Assembly: GCA_020638955.1 (NCBI GenBank)
Contig: JACKHO010000002.1
Location: forward strand, 682,001-746,000
DNA: 64,000 nucleotides
Source: Planctomycetaceae bacterium
Lineage (GTDB): Bacteria > Planctomycetota > Planctomycetia > Planctomycetales > Planctomycetaceae
Direction of reading: 5' to 3'
Shown piece by piece: positions 18,725 through 27,800 of the stretch. The position numbers and the translations under genes were made by a program. How positions within the stretch are numbered: position 1 is the stretch's first letter; each line of letters opens with the position of its first letter. The notes under the pieces were generated by a model that worked only from the letters and a program-made list of their open reading frames with translations, ran no database searches and was not told the origin of the DNA.

Positions 18725-19103
18725 CCTGCTCCTTCTGTCGCTCAGCAATAATTTGCTTCAGACGCTGGAGTTCCTCGCCGCTCACTTCGCAGCCATCGAG
18801 CAGAGTACAGAGGAGGTCAGTGACATCGCCCCGAAACAAACGCTCGGTGAGATCGGTCAACATTGAACGGTTAACTTCATCGCGTTCGAGCAGTGGGTAG
18901 TAGATATTGACCCGACCATCGGAGCGATGCGCCACCTGCCCGTTCGCCTCCATTTTCGACAGCATGGTGCCGACTGTGGTGTACGCCAGTGGACGCGAGG
19001 CGTTGAGTGCGTCGCGGACGTCACTCACAGTGCTTTCGCCCCGGTCCCACAAAACTTGCATAATGGCGAGTTGCAACTCCGCCAGATGATGCCGCCGACT
19101 CAT
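18711..19103 (-). CDS. BlaI/MecI-family transcriptional repressor
   Basis: A 130-residue winged-helix repressor: N-terminal ELQLAIMQVLWDRGESTVSDV and LAYTTVGTMLSKMEANG, the recognition helix and wing of the BlaI/MecI/CopY group, then a C-terminal dimerisation helix pair (LTDLTERLF...LDGCEVSGEELQRLKQII). It should bind the palindromic sites just upstream at 19127-19169 and repress its own operon until cleaved or displaced through the M56 partner. ATG 19103 is preceded at nine bases by GGAGG; a longer frame to 19127 would run into the operator. It is the first gene of the blaI, M56, multidomain-protease operon. Confidence 0.9.
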   Translation of the reverse strand: MSRRHHLAELQLAIMQVLWDRGESTVSDVRDALNASRPLAYTTVGTMLSKMEANGQVAHRSDGRVNIYYPLLERDEVNRSMLTDLTERLFRGDVTDLLCTLLDGCEVSGEELQRLKQIIAERQKEQDDAH

Positions 19104-19126
19104 TTTCAGAAACCTCCCTGAATGCA

Positions 19127-19169
19127 CTCCTACTTGAGTAGTAGAGATAGGCTACTACCGCGGTAGGAG
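19127..19169. promoter_or_regulatory. Two inverted copies of a putative BlaI operator
   Basis: 19127-19144 reads, on the minus strand, CTACTACTCAAGTAGGAG; 19152-19169 reads, on the plus strand, CTACTACCGCGGTAGGAG. Both are CTACTAC-N4-GTAGGAG, an 18-bp near-palindrome similar in style to BlaI/MecI/CopY operators, and they face each other 7 bp apart. They lie 24-66 bases upstream of the blaI start and in the spacer shared with the EF-hand gene at 19381, where a BlaI dimer could block the promoter. The sites are seen directly; the binding is inferred. Confidence 0.7.
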
Positions 19170-19380
19170 GGCGTCAAGAACAATTTGAAGAGTTTTGTTG
19201 CCCGCGTTCTCAAGACGCTACGACAACATCATGGCGGAGGGTTGCCAGCGGTCTTGAAAGAATTTATTCAATTGCAGCGAAACATTTCCGCGACCCTGCT
19301 GTTTCATTCCTTATCGCCCGCGAAAATCGCAAACGCGGGTCGCAATGTGAAATCAATCCACTTCTTGAAAGGATGGAAAT

Positions 19381-21162
19381 ATGAAACGCTTTCGATGGGG
19401 AGCTGCCTGTCTGGCGGCACTCGGAATGACAGCTGCCGCGTGGGCACAGGAAGGCGGACCCGCCGACCTGTTCTCGAAACTCGACACCAACAAGGACGGT
19501 AAGCTTGAAGCCTCGGAAATTCCCGAGGGGCAGGCACGCTTTTTTGAACGGATGGTTCGCGTTGGCGACAAGAATGAAGACGGCGTGCTGACCGCCGACG
19601 AATTCCAGGCCGCCTCGACCGATCAAACTGCTCCAACTGCACAGCCCGGTCCAGGACGTGGTCCTGCTGGTCGCGGCCCTGGTGGACGTGGCCCCGGCGG
19701 ACCACAGTTTGGTCCCGAACAAATCATGGAGCGATTTGACAAGAACAAAGACGGCAAGCTGACTCGCGACGAGCTTCCCGAAGATGCCCGCGAACGTATG
19801 GGCCGGATGTTCGATGCCGCTGGCAAAGATGAACTCACTGCCGAAGACATTGGCAAGCAGTTCCGCGCCGGCATGGAACGAGCCCGAGATGAATTCGTCA
19901 AACGGATGGATCGCGACAACAACGGCAAGCTGTCACGTGACGAAATCCCTGAACCAATGCGTGCCCGCATGGATCGGGTGTTCGATGAACTCGGTACCGA
20001 TGAAGTTCCCATCGAACGCGTCCTGGCGTTAGTCGCTCAAGGCGAAGGACGCCCTGAAGGTGGACGTCCGCCCGGACCGCCACGCGATGGTGCGCGTCCA
20101 GTCCGCGAAGATGGTGCTCCTCCGCGTGAATTCCGTCCCGAACGCGACGGAGACCGTCCACGACCAGAAGGTGGACCACGCGATGGCGACCGTCCTCGTC
20201 CAGAAGGTGCTCCTCGTGACGGCGAACGTCGTCCTGAAGGTGGCCCGCCACGCGATGGAGATCGTCCTGGTCCACCACGTGACGGAGAACGACCTCCTGG
20301 TCCTCCACGCGGACCGCGTGAAGGTGTTGCTGGATTAGAGCCATGGCGCGGTCCTGCGTTCGTACGTTTGCTTGATAGGAACAAGGATGGTCAACTCAGC
20401 CGTGATGAACTGGCTGCAGCCGCTGAAGTCTTCGGCGAACTTGACGAGAATGGCGACGGCCAGCTTGCCATGCAGGAACTCATGGGAGTCCCGCAGTTTG
20501 CTGGCGGACGCCCACCACAAGGCTTTGGCCCCGGACAGGGACCTGGATTCGGTGGTCGTGGTCCATTCGCTGGTCGTCCAGGAATGGAAGGTGATGGCCC
20601 ACGTCCTGAAGGTCAGCCACGCTTCGGTGACCGTCGTCCACAGGATGGTCCTCCACCGCGAGATGGCTTTGGACCACCACGAAACGGTGAAGGTCCTCCA
20701 CGTGAGGGATTCCGTCCACCTCGTGAAGGTGACGGTCCTCGCCCGGAAGGTGCTCCACGTGACGGTGAACGTCGCCCAGAAGCCGGACCACCGCGCGATG
20801 GAAATCGTCCCCCACGTGAAGGCGACCGCCCACGTCCTGAAGGCGCCCCTCGTGATGGTGAACGCCGTCCAGAAGGACCTCCCCGCGATGGCGAACGTCC
20901 ACGCCCACCATTCTCACCCGATGAAATGTTCGGACGCCTCGATCAGGACAAAGACGGATTCATTTCGCAGGAAGAAGCTCCTGAACGGATGAAAGAAAAC
21001 TTCGAGCGAATCGACGCGAACGGCGACAAGAAGCTCTCAAAGGAAGAACTCGCCGAAGCCTTCCGTGCCATGCAGGGACGTCGTGGTCCAGAAGGTGAAG
21101 GACGCCCACGTCCGGAAGGTCGCCCCGAAAGCGAACGCCCACCTCGTCCCGACGCGGAATAG
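19381..21162 (+). CDS. Secreted EF-hand protein with Pro/Arg/Gly/Asp repeats
   Basis: A 593-residue protein with a signal peptide (residues 1-22, ending AWAQ) and eight EF-hand-type loops: DTNKDGKLEASE, DKNEDGVLTADE, DKNKDGKLTRDE and DRDNNGKLSRDE in the first third, DRNKDGQLSRDE and DENGDGQLAMQE in the middle, DQDKDGFISQEE and DANGDKKLSKEE near the end (the last lacks the usual Gly). Two long low-complexity blocks built from PRDGxRP and PRPEGAPRDGERRPEG units separate them. It probably binds Ca2+ outside the cytoplasm; a matrix or adhesion role is a guess. AAAGGATGGAAAT precedes ATG 19381. A strong terminator follows at 21198. It shares its upstream spacer with the BlaI-type sites. Confidence 0.85.
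   Translation: MKRFRWGAACLAALGMTAAAWAQEGGPADLFSKLDTNKDGKLEASEIPEGQARFFERMVRVGDKNEDGVLTADEFQAASTDQTAPTAQPGPGRGPAGRGPGGRGPGGPQFGPEQIMERFDKNKDGKLTRDELPEDARERMGRMFDAAGKDELTAEDIGKQFRAGMERARDEFVKRMDRDNNGKLSRDEIPEPMRARMDRVFDELGTDEVPIERVLALVAQGEGRPEGGRPPGPPRDGARPVREDGAPPREFRPERDGDRPRPEGGPRDGDRPRPEGAPRDGERRPEGGPPRDGDRPGPPRDGERPPGPPRGPREGVAGLEPWRGPAFVRLLDRNKDGQLSRDELAAAAEVFGELDENGDGQLAMQELMGVPQFAGGRPPQGFGPGQGPGFGGRGPFAGRPGMEGDGPRPEGQPRFGDRRPQDGPPPRDGFGPPRNGEGPPREGFRPPREGDGPRPEGAPRDGERRPEAGPPRDGNRPPREGDRPRPEGAPRDGERRPEGPPRDGERPRPPFSPDEMFGRLDQDKDGFISQEEAPERMKENFERIDANGDKKLSKEELAEAFRAMQGRRGPEGEGRPRPEGRPESERPPRPDAE
20044..20335 (+). repeat. Minisatellite-like block in the EF-hand gene, block 1
   Basis: DNA coding for repeated PRDG-x-RP and RPEG-x-P units (roughly residues 222-318), with irregular 12-30-base periods. 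Such arrays can gain or lose units. They also keep other frames open by accident, which explains long antisense frames here. Confidence 0.75.
20521..20910 (+). repeat. Minisatellite-like block in the EF-hand gene, block 2
   Basis: Second low-complexity array (roughly residues 381-510) with the same PRDG/PREG/RPEG vocabulary as block 1, placed between EF-hand loops six and seven. Its similarity to block 1 suggests duplication or recombination inside the gene. Confidence 0.75.
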
Positions 21163-21197
21163 TTCTCGCGAAAGTTGATGAATCCCCCATCAATTGA

Positions 21198-21240
21198 ACA
21201 CGCCGCGAAGCAATCCGTTGCTTCGCGGCGTGTGTTTTTT
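21198..21240 (+). terminator. Strong intrinsic terminator after the EF-hand gene
   Basis: ACACGCCGCGAAGCAA (21198-21213), loop TCCG, then the perfect complement TTGCTTCGCGGCGTGT (21218-21233), followed by GTTTTTT. A 16-bp perfect stem plus T-run is a textbook intrinsic terminator on the plus strand, 36 bp after the EF-hand stop codon. Confidence 0.93.
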
Positions 21241-21257
21241 GGCAATCTCTATAGTCG

Positions 21258-21284
21258 GGTGGCACAGACATTCCTGTCTGTGAT
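21258..21284 (+). repeat. Interspersed palindromic repeat, copy 2
   Basis: The same 27-base unit as at 6232, identical across all 27 bases, with the CACAGACA-TTCC-TGTCTGTG hairpin at 21263-21282. It lies 18 bp after the EF-hand terminator, in the gap before the small membrane gene. Confidence 0.85.
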
Positions 21285-21365
21285 GAACTGAATCGCGGTT
21301 CGCAAGTTGCGACGAATCAGAGTGTCCTATTCCGGACGGAGCATTGAGTAGAGTTTCAGGAACTC

Positions 21366-21692
21366 TTACAGCGCGGTTCCGTCCAATGAATCGGAGACCG
21401 GGTCGCTTTCGGAGAACTGCCGAACCACCGCCGGGTTGTTTTCGTCGAGGTCTTCCGAGTCGGTCCAGTTTGCAAACAGGCAGAACCCGGCAAGCGTTAC
21501 CGCCGCTGAAATCGCCAGGGCAATCAAACCAACGGTCGACTCCAGCAATCCTCCCTGACCATCAACCAGGTCGCGAATTCCCATCGCCAGCATGGTGGCC
21601 ACAACGGCAACACCAAACACCATCAGCGAGAGGCCGAGCACGTGGTTCTTCGTCCATCCGACGAGCGGAGTCTGATTTCGAAACGTCTTCAT
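21366..21692 (-). CDS. Hypothetical small membrane protein
   Basis: A 108-residue protein, not recognised. It has two hydrophobic segments (VLGLSLMVFGVAVVATMLAM near 18-37 and STVGLIALAISAAVTLAGF near 52-70) and an acidic C-terminal tail (DSEDLDENNPAVVRQFSESD). AGGTCAGAAC precedes ATG 21692, which favours this start over one 19 codons earlier. It converges with the EF-hand gene and stands alone, so context gives no clue to function. Confidence 0.6.
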   Translation of the reverse strand: MKTFRNQTPLVGWTKNHVLGLSLMVFGVAVVATMLAMGIRDLVDGQGGLLESTVGLIALAISAAVTLAGFCLFANWTDSEDLDENNPAVVRQFSESDPVSDSLDGTAL

Positions 21693-22238
21693 GTTCTGAC
21701 CTCCCGGTTGGACATTGTGTGGCCAGCAACCCATTGCTGCGGCTCTCACGTGGGGAAACGCACAGAGGGTGAAAGAGGATCAAGAAATTCGAAGTCTCCT
21801 CATTGAATTTACGCATCATCCGGGCAGGGGGAGAGTTGCGATTGCGCCGTAATCCTTAATTTCGCAACAGCCATTTTTGTTCAGACTGAGTCCCAGAAAG
21901 GCAGAAGCACGTAACTGAGGCCCCGTCCTCCAGTTCCGCTGCCCCACGAGCAAGGGGCATCTGTCATTGTGCTGACATGCGCCAGTTGTTGTGGGTCGAA
22001 ACAGACGAATCGCGACGATCACCTGAATCGCCCGTTACGGCGACATCAATGCGACTCAAAGGACTGCGGGAGTTCGAGATATAAACTCATACCAAGCTGC
22101 AACATGGCCAGTCCGTCCCCACAAAAATCCTTGTCGGCCCCCGCAGACATGGGTATCCTTCGGGAGGTGTTACACAGAAAGCCAGTCCCCGTTACACAGA
22201 AGAGATTTCTGTCTATCGATTAGTTAGCCAGTAAGAGC
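21693..22238. other. Intergenic region, no convincing gene
   Basis: About 546 bp between a small membrane gene and a small hypothetical gene. Short frames exist on both strands (for example minus 22022-21816) but none has a convincing start signal, family motif or coding-like composition. No terminator or recognisable regulatory RNA was seen. Confidence 0.5.
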
Positions 22239-22574
22239 ATGGCTCAATCCGTTTTCATCGAACACGAACAACCAGATGGTTGGAAAGCCGCCTGTGACGA
22301 ATTCCTGCTCTACTGCTACAACGAATGCGGAATCAAATCGCCCGGACTCCACGAAGGCGACCATGAATACATCACCCCTGACAATCGCGCGTTCAAACAA
22401 ATCTCGATTCCGGATCATCAATGGGCAGAAATGTATCCGGCATTCGGGCAATGGATCGCAAAAACAGATCATGCATCTGCCTGGGTTGAACATGGTCGAC
22501 TGTGGATTTCAGATGACACGTCGGTCCATTTACGGGAATGCCGGCGAATATCGATCACGGACACCAGCAAATGA
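22239..22574 (+). CDS. Hypothetical small soluble protein
   Basis: A 111-residue protein, not recognised. It is acidic and rich in aromatic residues and His (for example FLLYCYNECGIKSP, IPDHQWAEMYPAFGQW), without membrane segments, which looks like a real soluble domain rather than noise. There is no clear ribosome-binding site before ATG 22239. An overlapping minus-strand frame (22493-22224) is shorter and less protein-like. Neighbours give no hint of function. Confidence 0.5.
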   Translation: MAQSVFIEHEQPDGWKAACDEFLLYCYNECGIKSPGLHEGDHEYITPDNRAFKQISIPDHQWAEMYPAFGQWIAKTDHASAWVEHGRLWISDDTSVHLRECRRISITDTSK

Positions 22575-22800
22575 CGGCAACTTTGACGGCATGCAGCAAA
22601 ACCATGTCCCTGTGACTGCCAACGCGAGTCAGTAAACTGTCATTGCCAATCACTCTGCATTGGCTGAATCGTCAACTTGCAGAAAACTGGCTAACCAGCA
22701 ATTGCACCGGAGCCGCCGATCCGGGCGTTTTCCAAATCCAAGTCACTCGCGGCGGCCCGGTGAATTGGGGCGTTCCATTGGGCCTGTTATTGCTTTACGA

Positions 22801-23073
22801 ATGAAATTTCATTCCTTTCGTCCGGGGCATTGTCCTTGCTGCCAAGCTTCATGTGTCGCTCCAGATAATGGTGGCGAATGGGTGGGCTGCTGGGCTGGTC
22901 GAGCTGAAGGTGATGCAAAAAGCACAATGTGTGGCGGCAGCATTTTTGCGATCAACTGCGCGGCGTGCGGCTGCGTCCTACATTGCTACACAACCGGACG
23001 CTGGGAGCCATCGCTGGTAGAGTCCGCCCTTTGGCACTCGGATGGTGTCAGGGTTCTCGTCGGAGGAGACTGA
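22801..23073 (+). CDS. Cys-rich zinc-ribbon-like small protein
   Basis: A 90-residue protein from ATG 22801 with paired cysteines GHCPCCQASC near 9-18 and INCAACGCVLHC near 52-63, spaced as in a zinc ribbon. This suggests a metal-binding domain, but no family was recognised. The frame is open from further upstream (22660), where the sequence is unlike protein, so the shorter start was chosen. After its TGA the same frame continues into the coding-like remnant ending at 23316. Confidence 0.45.
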   Translation: MKFHSFRPGHCPCCQASCVAPDNGGEWVGCWAGRAEGDAKSTMCGGSIFAINCAACGCVLHCYTTGRWEPSLVESALWHSDGVRVLVGGD

Positions 23074-23316
23074 TGGCGCGGTCGGCCTCAAGCTTGGCGA
23101 CCGGGGCGTCTTAACTCGTACGTCGCGAGACTTGGTGATCTTATTGGTACGTCAGTTTCAGTCGAAGAAGCAATTCTCATTCTTCACACAACAACCGGTG
23201 TCGGCGCGATTAACTTGGCTACCGTTATTGCCAGTGCCCTCAAGATCTCGGCAGATGAAGCGAAGAAGCTGGTCGTCAACGCGTTGTCTCCGTTCGCCGA
23301 TGAAGAGAGCGGCTAA
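23042..23316 (+). pseudogene. Frameshifted remnant of a small helical protein
   Basis: The frame from ATG 23042 gives SSEETDGAVGLKLGDRGV and then becomes nonsense. One base out of frame, from about 23110, the reading is clearly protein-like to TAA 23314-23316: NSYVARLGDLIGTSVSVEEA, then a hydrophobic GVGAINLATVIASALKIS stretch and a charged end ADEAKKLVVNALSPFADEES. This second frame has no start codon of its own after the TGA at 23071. One missing base near GTCTTAAC would join the two parts into about 90 residues. Family not recognised. It may be a pseudogene or a sequence error. Confidence 0.5.
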
Positions 23317-23604
23317 CAAAACGATACCCGAGAATTGCATGGGGTGGCACTGCCGTTCGGCTGTCTGGCAGGCACAAGATGAGTGCCCCTCAGCCATCAC
23401 CCCGCTCCCTCTGCTTGACTCAAGTGAACTCACAGGGGCGTGGCGGCGCTGAATAAGCGGGATAATCGGCAAACTGTTTGTCGCTGGTACCTTGCCATCC
23501 ATGCAGCGGTGTTGATGCATGCTGTGCCGGATCGATATCATGAGGGACCGCAATTTGTCCCTCCCTCGATCCTACCGGCAACCTGACCCCGCAGTGCAGC
23601 ACGC

Positions 23605-24807
23605 ATGTCACGCTTCTTTCTCCGTCTGATTCTCGGCATTGTCGCCATTGGCGCCTGCTGGGGGGCATGGTACGTCGTCTACCAGGATTCACTGGAACGG
23701 GCAACGGAAGCGAAGTCGGACAAGCCCAAGGAACTGTTTGCGGTTGAGGTCGTCACACCCCGGCGGGAATCGTTGGACGAACGGATCGAGTTGGTGGGCA
23801 GTTTGAACCCTTCCGCGGAAACGGAAGTGCGGTCGCGCGTGAGCGGCTATCTGGCCGAACAACCGATGGATGTCGGCACGCGGGTTGACGTCGGACGCTT
23901 ACTGGTGAAGCTCGACGCACGCGATCAGGAGGAAGTGGTTGCCAGTGCGGAAGCGGCGTTGCGTGTGGCGGAAGCACAGTTGAAGTCACAACAGGCTGAA
24001 CGGGATCAGGCCCAGCGCAGCGTGGAACGTCAACAGAAGTTGACCGACGAAGGGGCAGGTACGCTGCAGCAACTCGAAACGGCCCAGTCGGCACTGAGTG
24101 TTGCACTGGCTCGCGTCGAGTTAGAAGAGTCGCATGTCGGGGAAGCGAAGGCGAATTTGGAACAGGCACGTCTCGCCGTTCTCGACTACCAACTGGCCGC
24201 CCCCATTTCGGGATTCATTTCTGAGCGGTATGTTCAACTGGGTGATCTCGCCAAGCCTGATGTTCCGCTGCTGCGAATTGTGAATTTGGACAAAGTCCAA
24301 ACGACGGTTCACGTCATCGAGAAAGACTATCGCAAAGTGCAAATTGGTCAGCAGGCCGACGTAAAAATCGACGCCTACCCCGGTCAGGTTTTCCACGGAG
24401 TCGTCCGTCAAATTGCTCCCGTGCTGGACCCTGACACCCGCACTGCGGAAATGCGGTTGGATGTCGACAACCCGGAGCACCTGTTGAAGCCGGGAATGTA
24501 CGCGCGTGTGTCTCTTCGTTCGCAGCAGTCACAGCCCGGGCTGACAATTCCGCTTTCCAGCGTACTGGATGATGGCGAGCAAACCTGGGTCTATACCGTT
24601 TCGGCAGACCCCGCGATTATCCAGCGACAAGTTGTGCAACTGGGAGCCAGTGACGGAAAGGTCGTCGAGGTGTTGTACGGATTACCCGATGATTCTCGCG
24701 TCGTGACATTAGGGAATCGACTCGTGAACGAAGGGCAGGAAGTTCGGGCCATTGAAGTCGATTGGACCGCAGAGTCCTCTGCAACGGCGGCTGTTGTCGA
24801 CCCGTAG
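23605..24807 (+). CDS. RND efflux membrane-fusion (adaptor) subunit
   Basis: A 400-residue periplasmic adaptor of the HlyD/AcrA type, which links the inner-membrane RND pump to an outer-membrane channel. One N-terminal membrane segment (residues 5-26) is followed by a biotinyl-lipoyl half (SRVSGYLAEQPMDVGTRVDV), a coiled-coil hairpin (about 110-185), the returning lipoyl half (YQLAAPISGFISERYVQLGD), and beta-barrel and membrane-proximal domains (VKIDAYPGQVFHGVV). It is followed 24 bp later by the pump gene. No TolC-like gene is in the window. Substrate is unknown. Confidence 0.9.
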   Translation: MSRFFLRLILGIVAIGACWGAWYVVYQDSLERATEAKSDKPKELFAVEVVTPRRESLDERIELVGSLNPSAETEVRSRVSGYLAEQPMDVGTRVDVGRLLVKLDARDQEEVVASAEAALRVAEAQLKSQQAERDQAQRSVERQQKLTDEGAGTLQQLETAQSALSVALARVELEESHVGEAKANLEQARLAVLDYQLAAPISGFISERYVQLGDLAKPDVPLLRIVNLDKVQTTVHVIEKDYRKVQIGQQADVKIDAYPGQVFHGVVRQIAPVLDPDTRTAEMRLDVDNPEHLLKPGMYARVSLRSQQSQPGLTIPLSSVLDDGEQTWVYTVSADPAIIQRQVVQLGASDGKVVEVLYGLPDDSRVVTLGNRLVNEGQEVRAIEVDWTAESSATAAVVDP

Positions 24808-24831
24808 CCGCTCGTTGTTCCAGGTGCAGCC

Positions 24832-27800
24832 ATGTCACTCTCCCGACTCGCCGTCAATCGCCCCGTCACCACGCTGATGTGCTGCATCATCGTGGCACTG
24901 CTGGGATGGGTGTCGTTGACGGGTCTGTCGGTCGACCTCATGCCCAGCCTTGAATTTCCCACGGTGACGGTGACCACGTTGTATCCCGGCGCCGGGCCGG
25001 AAGACGTTGAAACACTCATCACGCGGCCTCTGGAACAAACACTCAGTTCCGTCAGCGGATTCGAGCGACTTTCGAGCTCCAGCCTGGAAGGAAGTTCCTC
25101 GATTCGTTTGCAGTTCCGCTGGGGCACGAACCTTGATGTGGCGGTTGATGAAATCCGACAGTCCATTGACAAGGTGCGGCAAGATCTTCCCGAGGGCATC
25201 GAGCTGCCACTGCTCAGACGCTACGACGCCAATGATTCTCCAATTATGTATCTGGGCCTCAACAGCGAGTTGCCCACAACAGAGGTCACTCGACTGGCAG
25301 AGCGGGCTATTATTCCTCGATTGGAACGATTAAACGGCGTCGCTCGCGTGAACATGCGTGGTGAAATCACTCGCGAAATTCAGGTGGAGGTCGACCGAGC
25401 CCGGCTGGAATCACTTGGGATGGGCATTAACGAAGTCGTCACGGCACTGCAGCGAGATAACGTTTCGCAGCCCGCCGGTGACTTCGAAGAAGGGAATGTG
25501 CATCGACTCATTCGCAGTCGCAGTGAGTTTCGTTCGCTGCGAGAAATTGAAGACGTCATGATCCGTCGTGATGGCGATGCGACGGTGCGTCTGCGCGATG
25601 TCGCCCAGGTCATCGATGGCCATGCCCGCATTACCCAGCGAACGCGGACCAACGGCCAGCCGGGCATTATGGTTTACATTTTTCAGCAGTCGGGCGCGAA
25701 CACAATTGACGTCAGCAATCTTGTTCAACAGGAACTCGAACAACTCAACAAAGAGCTGCGCGACGCCGAACTCGTCATCCGGCTCGACAAGTCCACCTTC
25801 ATTCGTCAGTCCCTTTCTAACATTCAAATGTCGGCACTTGTGGGCATGGGACTCGCCATGGTCATTCTGGTGCTGTTCCTCAGCAGTTTTCGCACCACGC
25901 TCATTATTGGCATTTCCATGCCGTTGTCCGTGCTGGCGACTTTCATCCTCATTTACTTCAAGGGCTACACACTCAACATGGTTTCCTTCGGGGGACTGGC
26001 TCTCGGAATTGGAATGCTCGTCGACAATTCCATTGTGGTGCTCGAAAGCATTTTCCGAAAACGCGATGACGGGCTCGACGCATCTGAGGCGGCCATCGTC
26101 GGGACAAATGAAGTCTCAGGGGCCATTGTTGCCAGCACGTTAACCACGCTCATTGTGTTTCTGCCGCTGGCATTCGTCTCGGGAGTAACAGGCGTTCTGC
26201 TCCATCAACTCGCGTTCGTTGTTTCCTGTTCACTCGTCTGTTCGCTCTTCGCCAGCCTCACACTGACGCCAGTGCTGGCGGCTTACTGGCTCGGTAATTC
26301 CGGCAATAAGAACAGCAATTTCCTGTTGCGTGTTTCCGACTGGGTGTTCAAGAAAATCGAGTCGGTCTACGGCTGGTGCGTGGCCGGATTCCTACGCTAT
26401 CCCGGAGGATTTGGCTTTCTGGTTCTGCTACTGCTGTGCGGCGTCTTGGGACTGATTCCTCGTGTTGGTACAGATTTTCTTCCGGCAACCGACGACGGTC
26501 GGCTGGGGATTACTGGCGTCATGGCCCCCGGCATTCAGTTGGAAACCCTCGACCGCAAGGCGAAGGTCATTGAGGATGCGATCGACGAGCATATGCCCGA
26601 AGTGGATACCGTGTCGCTCTTCATTGGTGACAAAGCCGATGACGGCGAAGACTGGAATGAATGCCGTGCGATTATCCAACTGAAGCCGAAATCTGAACGA
26701 ACAGAAGACACAGAGGCCATTCGCAAGCGTTTTGCTAAAGATTTGGGGCCCATTCCCGGCATGACGGTGCGAAGCCGTGTCTACAACAGCCTGCCATTGT
26801 TCCGCGCCTTTAGTTCCGACGGGGATAACATTGCCGTGCTCATTCGCGGCCACGACCGCATTACCGCCGAACAGCTCGCACAGTCTGTGACTTCGGCTAT
26901 GGAGACGGTTCCCGGACTCATCAACGTGCAGTTGCAATCGAACGACAAGCGTCCCGAGCTAATGACCCGGATTGACCGCTCCAAAGCCAGTCAATTTGGA
27001 GTGAGTGTTCGCGACGTGACGCAGTCCATCGAGACAACATTTCGTGGGACGAGAGCGACAGTTTTTCGGGAAGATGGTGACGAGTTCGATGTCCTGGTCC
27101 GTTTGCGAGAAGAGGATCGGTCACGACAGGCCGACCTCGACCATGTCGGCGTGGCGACGGCCGACGGACGACTCCTCCCGCTCGGCAATTTTCTTTCATA
27201 TCGATCGGGCGATTCGCCGCTGCAAATTCAGCGACTCGATCAGCAACGTGTACTGGTCATTACCGCAGCCTCAGAAGGACGCGACCTGGGGACCGTTATC
27301 AGCGAGTTGGAATCGAAGCTGGCCACATTAAGTGTGCCGACTGGTTTCAACATCGAAATCGCGGGTGACTGGGAAGAACAGCAGGAGAGCTTTCAAATGC
27401 TCATCAAAGGTTTCCTGCTCGCCATTCTGCTTATGTACATGGTCATGGCTTCTCAGTTCGAATCACTGCGCGATCCACTGCTCATTCTGTTCACGCTGCC
27501 GCTGGCTGCCATTGGCGTGATTCTCGTCCTCGTCTTCTGGGACACGACATTGAATGTTCAGTCATTTATTGGACTTATCATTCTGGCTGGCGTGGTTGTG
27601 AATAACGCCATTGTGCTCATTGACTACGCGAACCAGTTGAGGCGAGAAGACAACCTGCGCACCAACGCGGAAATCATCCAACAGGCCGCCGTACGTCGGT
27701 TCCGTCCAATTATCATGACCACGCTAACCACCGTCCTCGGCATGTTGCCCGTTGCCTTGGGATGGGGCGAAGGGGGCGAGCTTCAAGCCCCCATGGCCCG

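Noticed and set aside
19898..20344. Long antisense open frames across the EF-hand gene
   Set aside because: They mirror the repeat blocks, have His/Asp/Val-rich low-complexity sequence and lack start signals; the plus-strand frame has signal peptide, EF hands and a terminator.
23341..23377. GGTGGCACTGCC... segment as a fifth repeat copy
   Set aside because: It shares only the GGTGGCAC start with the palindromic repeat and lacks the 8-bp stem and TTCC loop.
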